Origin: Pantoea phytobeneficialis
GTDB taxonomy: Bacteria > Pseudomonadota > Gammaproteobacteria > Enterobacterales > Enterobacteriaceae
Assembly (NCBI RefSeq): GCF_009728735.1
Contig: NZ_CP024636.1
Coordinates: 4,030,483-4,094,482, forward strand
Direction of reading: 5' to 3'
Length of the DNA: 64,000 nucleotides
Part shown: one piece after another, positions 60,613-64,000 of the stretch
Position numbering within the stretch: position 1 is the first letter of the stretch
Layout of the letters: each line of letters starts with the position of its first letter
The notes under the pieces: generated by a model
Database searches by the model: none
Told to the model about the DNA's origin: nothing
Seen by the model: only the letters and a program-made list of their open reading frames with translations
Translations under genes and position numbers: made by a program

Positions 60613-62655
60613 TTATCCCTGAATCCCGTAATGTTCCAGCATCGCATCGAGCTGCGGTTCACGGCCACGGAAGCGTTTAAACAGCTCCATTGGCTCCTCA
60701 GAACCACCACGCGTCAGGATGTTGTCGAGGAACGACTGACCGGTTTCACGGTTAAAGATACCCTCTTCTTCAAAGCGTGAGTACGCATCGGCAGCCAGCA
60801 CGTCGGCCCACAGGTAGCTGTAGTAACCTGCGGCATAGCCACCCGCAAACACATGGCTGAAGGCGTGCGGGAAACGGCCCCATTCCGGGCTGGGTACCAC
60901 CGCCACCTGCTTCTTCACTTCACGCAGGGTTTCGAGGATTTGCGCGCCCTGCTGCGGGTTAAACTCGGTGTGTAGACGGAAATCGAACAGGCCGAACTCC
61001 AGCTGACGCAGGATAAACAGCGCTGCCTGGTAGTTTTTCGCTGCCAGCATTTTATCCAGCAGTTCTTTCGGCAGCGGCTCGCCAGTTTCATAGTGGCCGG
61101 AGATAAACGCCAGCGCGTCCGGTTCCCAGCACCAGTTCTCCATAAACTGGCTCGGCAGTTCCACCGCATCCCACGGCACACCGCTGATACCGGACACGCC
61201 AGGGGTTTCGATACGCGTCAGCATATGATGCAGACCATGACCAAACTCGTGGAACAGCGTGGTCACTTCATCATGGGTGAACAACGCAGGCTTGCCCTGC
61301 ACCGGACGGTTGAAGTTACAGGTGAGGTAAGCCACCGGCTTTTGCAGGCTGCCATCGGCTTTGCGCATCTGGCCGACACAGTCGTCCATCCAGGCTCCGC
61401 CGCGTTTGTGCTCACGCGCGTAGAGGTCGAGGTAGAAGCTACCGCGCAGTTCGCCGGTTTCATCAAACAGGTCGAAGAAACGCACATCCGGGTGGTAAAC
61501 GTCGACATCTTTACGCTCTTGCGCGCTGATGCCGTAGATACGTTTCACCACTTCAAACAGGCCATTCACCGCACGCGCTTCCGGGAAATAGGGACGCAGT
61601 TGCTCATCGCTGATGGTGTAGAGATGCTGCTTCTGCTTTTCGCCGTAGTAAGTCAGATCCCACGGATTCATCTCGTCGACGCCGAACTCTTTTTTGGCGA
61701 AGGCGCGCAGTTGGGCCAGCTCCTTCTCACCCTGTGGACGGGCGCGTTTAGCAAGGTCAGTGAGGAAATCGATCACCTGAGACGGGCTTTCCGCCATTTT
61801 GGTCGCCAGCGATTTATCCGCAAAGGAATCAAAGCCGAGCAACTGGGCCAGTTCGTGGCGCAGCGCCAGTTCTTCTGCCATCACCGGGCCGTTATCCCAT
61901 TTACCGGCGTTCGGGCCTTGATCAGACGCACGGGTTGAGTAGGCGCGGTACATCTCTTCACGCAGCGCCGCGTTGTCGCAGTAGGTCATCACCGGCAGAT
62001 AGCTCGGGATATCCAGCGTCAGCAACCAGCCTTCCTGCTCTTTGGCTTCCGCCATCGCTTTGGCTGCCGCCAGCGCGCTTTCCGGCATACCGGACAGCTC
62101 CGCTTCATCGGTGATCAGTTTGTTCCAGCCCTGAGTGGCATCGAGGACGTTGTTGCTGTAGGTCGAACCCAGCTCAGACAGACGCGCGGCAATCTCGCCA
62201 TAGCGTTTCTGTTTTTCTTTATCGAGTCCGATACCCGATAACTCGAAATCACGCAGGCTGTTATCCACCGCTTTCTTCTGGGCGATATCCAGCGCCGCAT
62301 AGTTGTCACCCTGCTTCAGGTCACGATACGCCTGGTACAGTCCTTCATGCTGACCAACCCAGGTGCTGTATTCGGACAGCAGCGGCAGCGTCTGCTCATA
62401 AGCCTCACGCAGTTCCGGGCTGTTTTTTACCGAGTTCAGATGGCTGACCGGCGAAAAAATACGCCCGAGGCGATCATCCACTTCTGCCAGCGGTTGTACC
62501 AGGTTATCCCAGCTATAAGGCGCGCCCTGTGCCACTACGCGCTCCACCGCCGCACGGCAGTCGTCCAGTGCGGCGGTTACCGCAGGAACAACGTGCTCAG
62601 GTTTGATGGCAGAAAAAGGCGGAAGGGTAAAAGGCGTAAGTAACGGATTGGTCAT
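60613..62655 (-). CDS. prlC: Oligopeptidase A (PrlC)
   Basis: A 680-residue M3-family zinc metallopeptidase that degrades peptides, including cleaved signal peptides, in the cytoplasm. The active site [10 protein letters not shown] is present, with a glutamate ligand downstream in the [19 protein letters not shown] stretch. Length equals E. coli OpdA/PrlC. The start at 62655 gives [22 protein letters not shown], the family N-terminus. A longer open frame to 62763 is not family-like. Divergent from rlmJ and followed by rsmJ, as in E. coli. Confidence 0.97.
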   Translation of the reverse strand: MTNPLLTPFTLPPFSAIKPEHVVPAVTAALDDCRAAVERVVAQGAPYSWDNLVQPLAEVDDRLGRIFSPVSHLNSVKNSPELREAYEQTLPLLSEYSTWVGQHEGLYQAYRDLKQGDNYAALDIAQKKAVDNSLRDFELSGIGLDKEKQKRYGEIAARLSELGSTYSNNVLDATQGWNKLITDEAELSGMPESALAAAKAMAEAKEQEGWLLTLDIPSYLPVMTYCDNAALREEMYRAYSTRASDQGPNAGKWDNGPVMAEELALRHELAQLLGFDSFADKSLATKMAESPSQVIDFLTDLAKRARPQGEKELAQLRAFAKKEFGVDEMNPWDLTYYGEKQKQHLYTISDEQLRPYFPEARAVNGLFEVVKRIYGISAQERKDVDVYHPDVRFFDLFDETGELRGSFYLDLYAREHKRGGAWMDDCVGQMRKADGSLQKPVAYLTCNFNRPVQGKPALFTHDEVTTLFHEFGHGLHHMLTRIETPGVSGISGVPWDAVELPSQFMENWCWEPDALAFISGHYETGEPLPKELLDKMLAAKNYQAALFILRQLEFGLFDFRLHTEFNPQQGAQILETLREVKKQVAVVPSPEWGRFPHAFSHVFAGGYAAGYYSYLWADVLAADAYSRFEEEGIFNRETGQSFLDNILTRGGSEEPMELFKRFRGREPQLDAMLEHYGIQG

Positions 62656-62841
62656 AAGCGCAGTCCTTTTATGGAGTATGGGGCGCGATCGGTCGCGCAA
62701 CGCAATCTTACTAACATGCGGCCTGATTAGCGGAAAATCAATGCTGCCCCGAAACGTCAGCAATTTTTATCCAGCGCGGCTATAATCCCGCCACATACGA
62801 TGTAGTGAATTCTTTGATCCAACCGCGGACCCCTCTTTTTT

Positions 62842-63684
62842 ATGCTGAGTTATCGCCACAGTTTTCATGCCGGCAACCATGCCGACGTGCTCAAACACAC
62901 CGTTGAGAGCCTGATCCTGACCGCCCTGATGGAGAAGGAGAAGCCTTTCCTCTATCTGGATACCCACGCCGGTGCCGGACGTTACCAGCTGAGCGGTGAG
63001 CACGCCGAGCGTACCGGTGAATATCTGGAAGGCATCGCGCGTATCTGGCAGCAGCCGGATGCGCCGGAACTGCTGAAGCCTTACTTCTCGGCGATCCGTA
63101 ACCTGAACCCTAACGGCACCCTGCGCTACTATCCGGGTTCACCGCTGATTGCCCGCCATCTGCTGCGCCAGGACGATAAACTGCAACTCACCGAGCTGCA
63201 TTCCAGCGATTATCCGCTGCTGCGCAATGAATTCAGCAAAGACAGCCGTGCGCGTGTCGAGCGTGCCGATGGTTATCAGCAGTTGAAAGCCAAGCTGCCA
63301 CCGCCAACGCGCCGTGGCCTGATCCTGATCGACCCGCCGTATGAGCTGAAAAGCGATTATCAGGACGTGGTGAAAGGCATTCAGGAAGGTTACAAGCGTT
63401 TCAGTACCGGTATCTACGCGTTGTGGTATCCGGTGGTGCTACGTCAGCAAATCAAACATATGACCAAAGATCTGCAAGCCACCGGCATTCGCAACATTTT
63501 GCAGATTGAGCTGGCCGTCCGCCCGGACAGCGACCAGCGTGGTATGACCGCTTCGGGGATGATTGTGATTAACCCACCGTGGAAGCTGGAGCAGCAGATG
63601 AAAGAACTGCTGCCGTGGCTGCATCAGAAACTGGTGCCAGCAGGCACCGGTCATACTCGTATTGAGTGGATTGTGCCGGAGTAA
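62842..63684 (+). CDS. rlmJ: 23S rRNA (adenine2030-N6)-methyltransferase RlmJ
   Basis: RlmJ methylates A2030 of 23S rRNA. The 280-residue protein equals E. coli. The N-terminal MLSYRHSFHAGNHADVLKHT and the catalytic DPPYELKSDY motif (about 164-173) are conserved, and LYLDTHAGAGRYQL is the SAM-binding region. It is divergent from prlC. The promoter lies within the 186-base gap, which contains no other gene. Confidence 0.97.
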   Translation: MLSYRHSFHAGNHADVLKHTVESLILTALMEKEKPFLYLDTHAGAGRYQLSGEHAERTGEYLEGIARIWQQPDAPELLKPYFSAIRNLNPNGTLRYYPGSPLIARHLLRQDDKLQLTELHSSDYPLLRNEFSKDSRARVERADGYQQLKAKLPPPTRRGLILIDPPYELKSDYQDVVKGIQEGYKRFSTGIYALWYPVVLRQQIKHMTKDLQATGIRNILQIELAVRPDSDQRGMTASGMIVINPPWKLEQQMKELLPWLHQKLVPAGTGHTRIEWIVPE

Positions 63685-63690
63685 GGCGCA

Positions 63691-64000
63691 CTAAATCTCG
63701 AACACCGCAAAATCATGTGCCAGCTCCGTCGCCGCAAAGATGGACTGGCACTCCGCCAGCAATCTCTCCCGATCCTGTGACAAATAGCGCGAGCTAAAAT
63801 GGGTGGCGATCAACCGCTTAGCCCCGGCCTGTTTTGCCACTTCTGCCGTTTGTATCGTGGTGGAATGGCCGCGACTGTTGGCCTTCTCCGCCAGCGCCGC
63901 CTCGAGCGTGGTTTCGTGCACCATCACATCGGCATCAGCCGCCAGTTGCAACGCCACCTCAGTCGGCCCGGTATCGCCAAAAATCGCCACCACCTTGCCT
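63691..64000 (-). CDS. rnz: Ribonuclease Z / RNase BN (5' part outside window)
   Basis: The C-terminal part (about 102 residues) of a tRNase Z of the beta-lactamase fold. The visible part starts [14 protein letters not shown], then [12 protein letters not shown], with metal-ligand residues in [29 protein letters not shown]. The reading frame is open to the window edge, so the start lies beyond 64000. It ends six bases past the rlmJ stop, converging on it. In E. coli gor follows rlmJ, so this is another departure from that order. The gene is also called rbn/elaC. Confidence 0.9.
   Translation of the reverse strand, partial: GKVVAIFGDTGPTEVALQLAADADVMVHETTLEAALAEKANSRGHSTTIQTAEVAKQAGAKRLIATHFSSRYLSQDRERLLAECQSIFAATELAHDFAVFEI

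Overview
The window is a gene-dense, GC-rich stretch of an enterobacterial chromosome. Gene content and order match Enterobacterales closely: bioH-gntX-nfuA, malPQ, glpEGR-glpD, proP, hemB, rcnR/rcnA, yhiN-pitA-uspB-uspA-rsmJ-prlC-rlmJ. The order is not that of Escherichia coli (no malT beside malP, no glg genes after glpD, hemB next to proP). A short palindromic repeat, GTAGCGGCGCGAT joined through TT to its reverse complement, recurs between genes throughout. Together these suggest a member of the Erwiniaceae, most likely Pantoea or a close relative. The genus is an inference. No rRNA, tRNA, insertion sequence, prophage or CRISPR array was seen.

Layout. 1-10.5 kb is backbone: the 3'-truncated bioH, gntX, nfuA, the maltodextrin enzymes malP and malQ, the glp regulator/rhomboid/rhodanese set glpEGR, and the divergent glpD with two GlpR operators. 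10.6-30.2 kb is a myo-inositol catabolic region (iolE, iolG, iolD, iolC, iolR, iolB, iolA and an iolI-like gene). It is interrupted at 18.1-26.6 kb by a LysR regulator, a small membrane protein and a translationally coupled peptide-type ABC transporter with a CocE/NonD-type hydrolase. 30.2-39.6 kb holds a yhhS-type MFS exporter, an iron/phosphonate-type ABC transporter with a fused permease, a class II aldolase with an orphan sulfonate-type binding protein, and a CSS-EAL phosphodiesterase overlapping a D-2-hydroxyacid dehydrogenase. 39.8-47.8 kb has proP, hemB, a GAF-GGDEF cyclase, a secreted alpha/beta hydrolase, a MarA-like regulator, small envelope proteins, and the nickel/cobalt pair rcnA/rcnR. 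47.8-53.3 kb is a catabolic cluster that looks built for amine or imine chemistry: FAD oxidase, Rid protein, ornithine-cyclodeaminase-like protein, AraC regulator and APC permease. 53.8-55.6 kb carries two tandem hcp genes plus an unknown gene. 55.6-64 kb returns to backbone.

How the genes work together. The iol enzymes would convert myo-inositol stepwise (IolG, IolE, IolD, IolB, IolC with its C-terminal aldolase-like domain, IolA) to acetyl-CoA, DHAP and CO2. All three iol intergenic regions share a repeated heptamer ATGAAAT, which is probably the IolR operator half-site. No inositol transporter is visible. The best candidates for something undescribed are the orphan hcp-hcp-unknown cassette, the five-gene amine/imine cluster and the Tat-exported peptide-binding protein coupled to an intracellular hydrolase. 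All calls come from reading the sequence. No database search was run.
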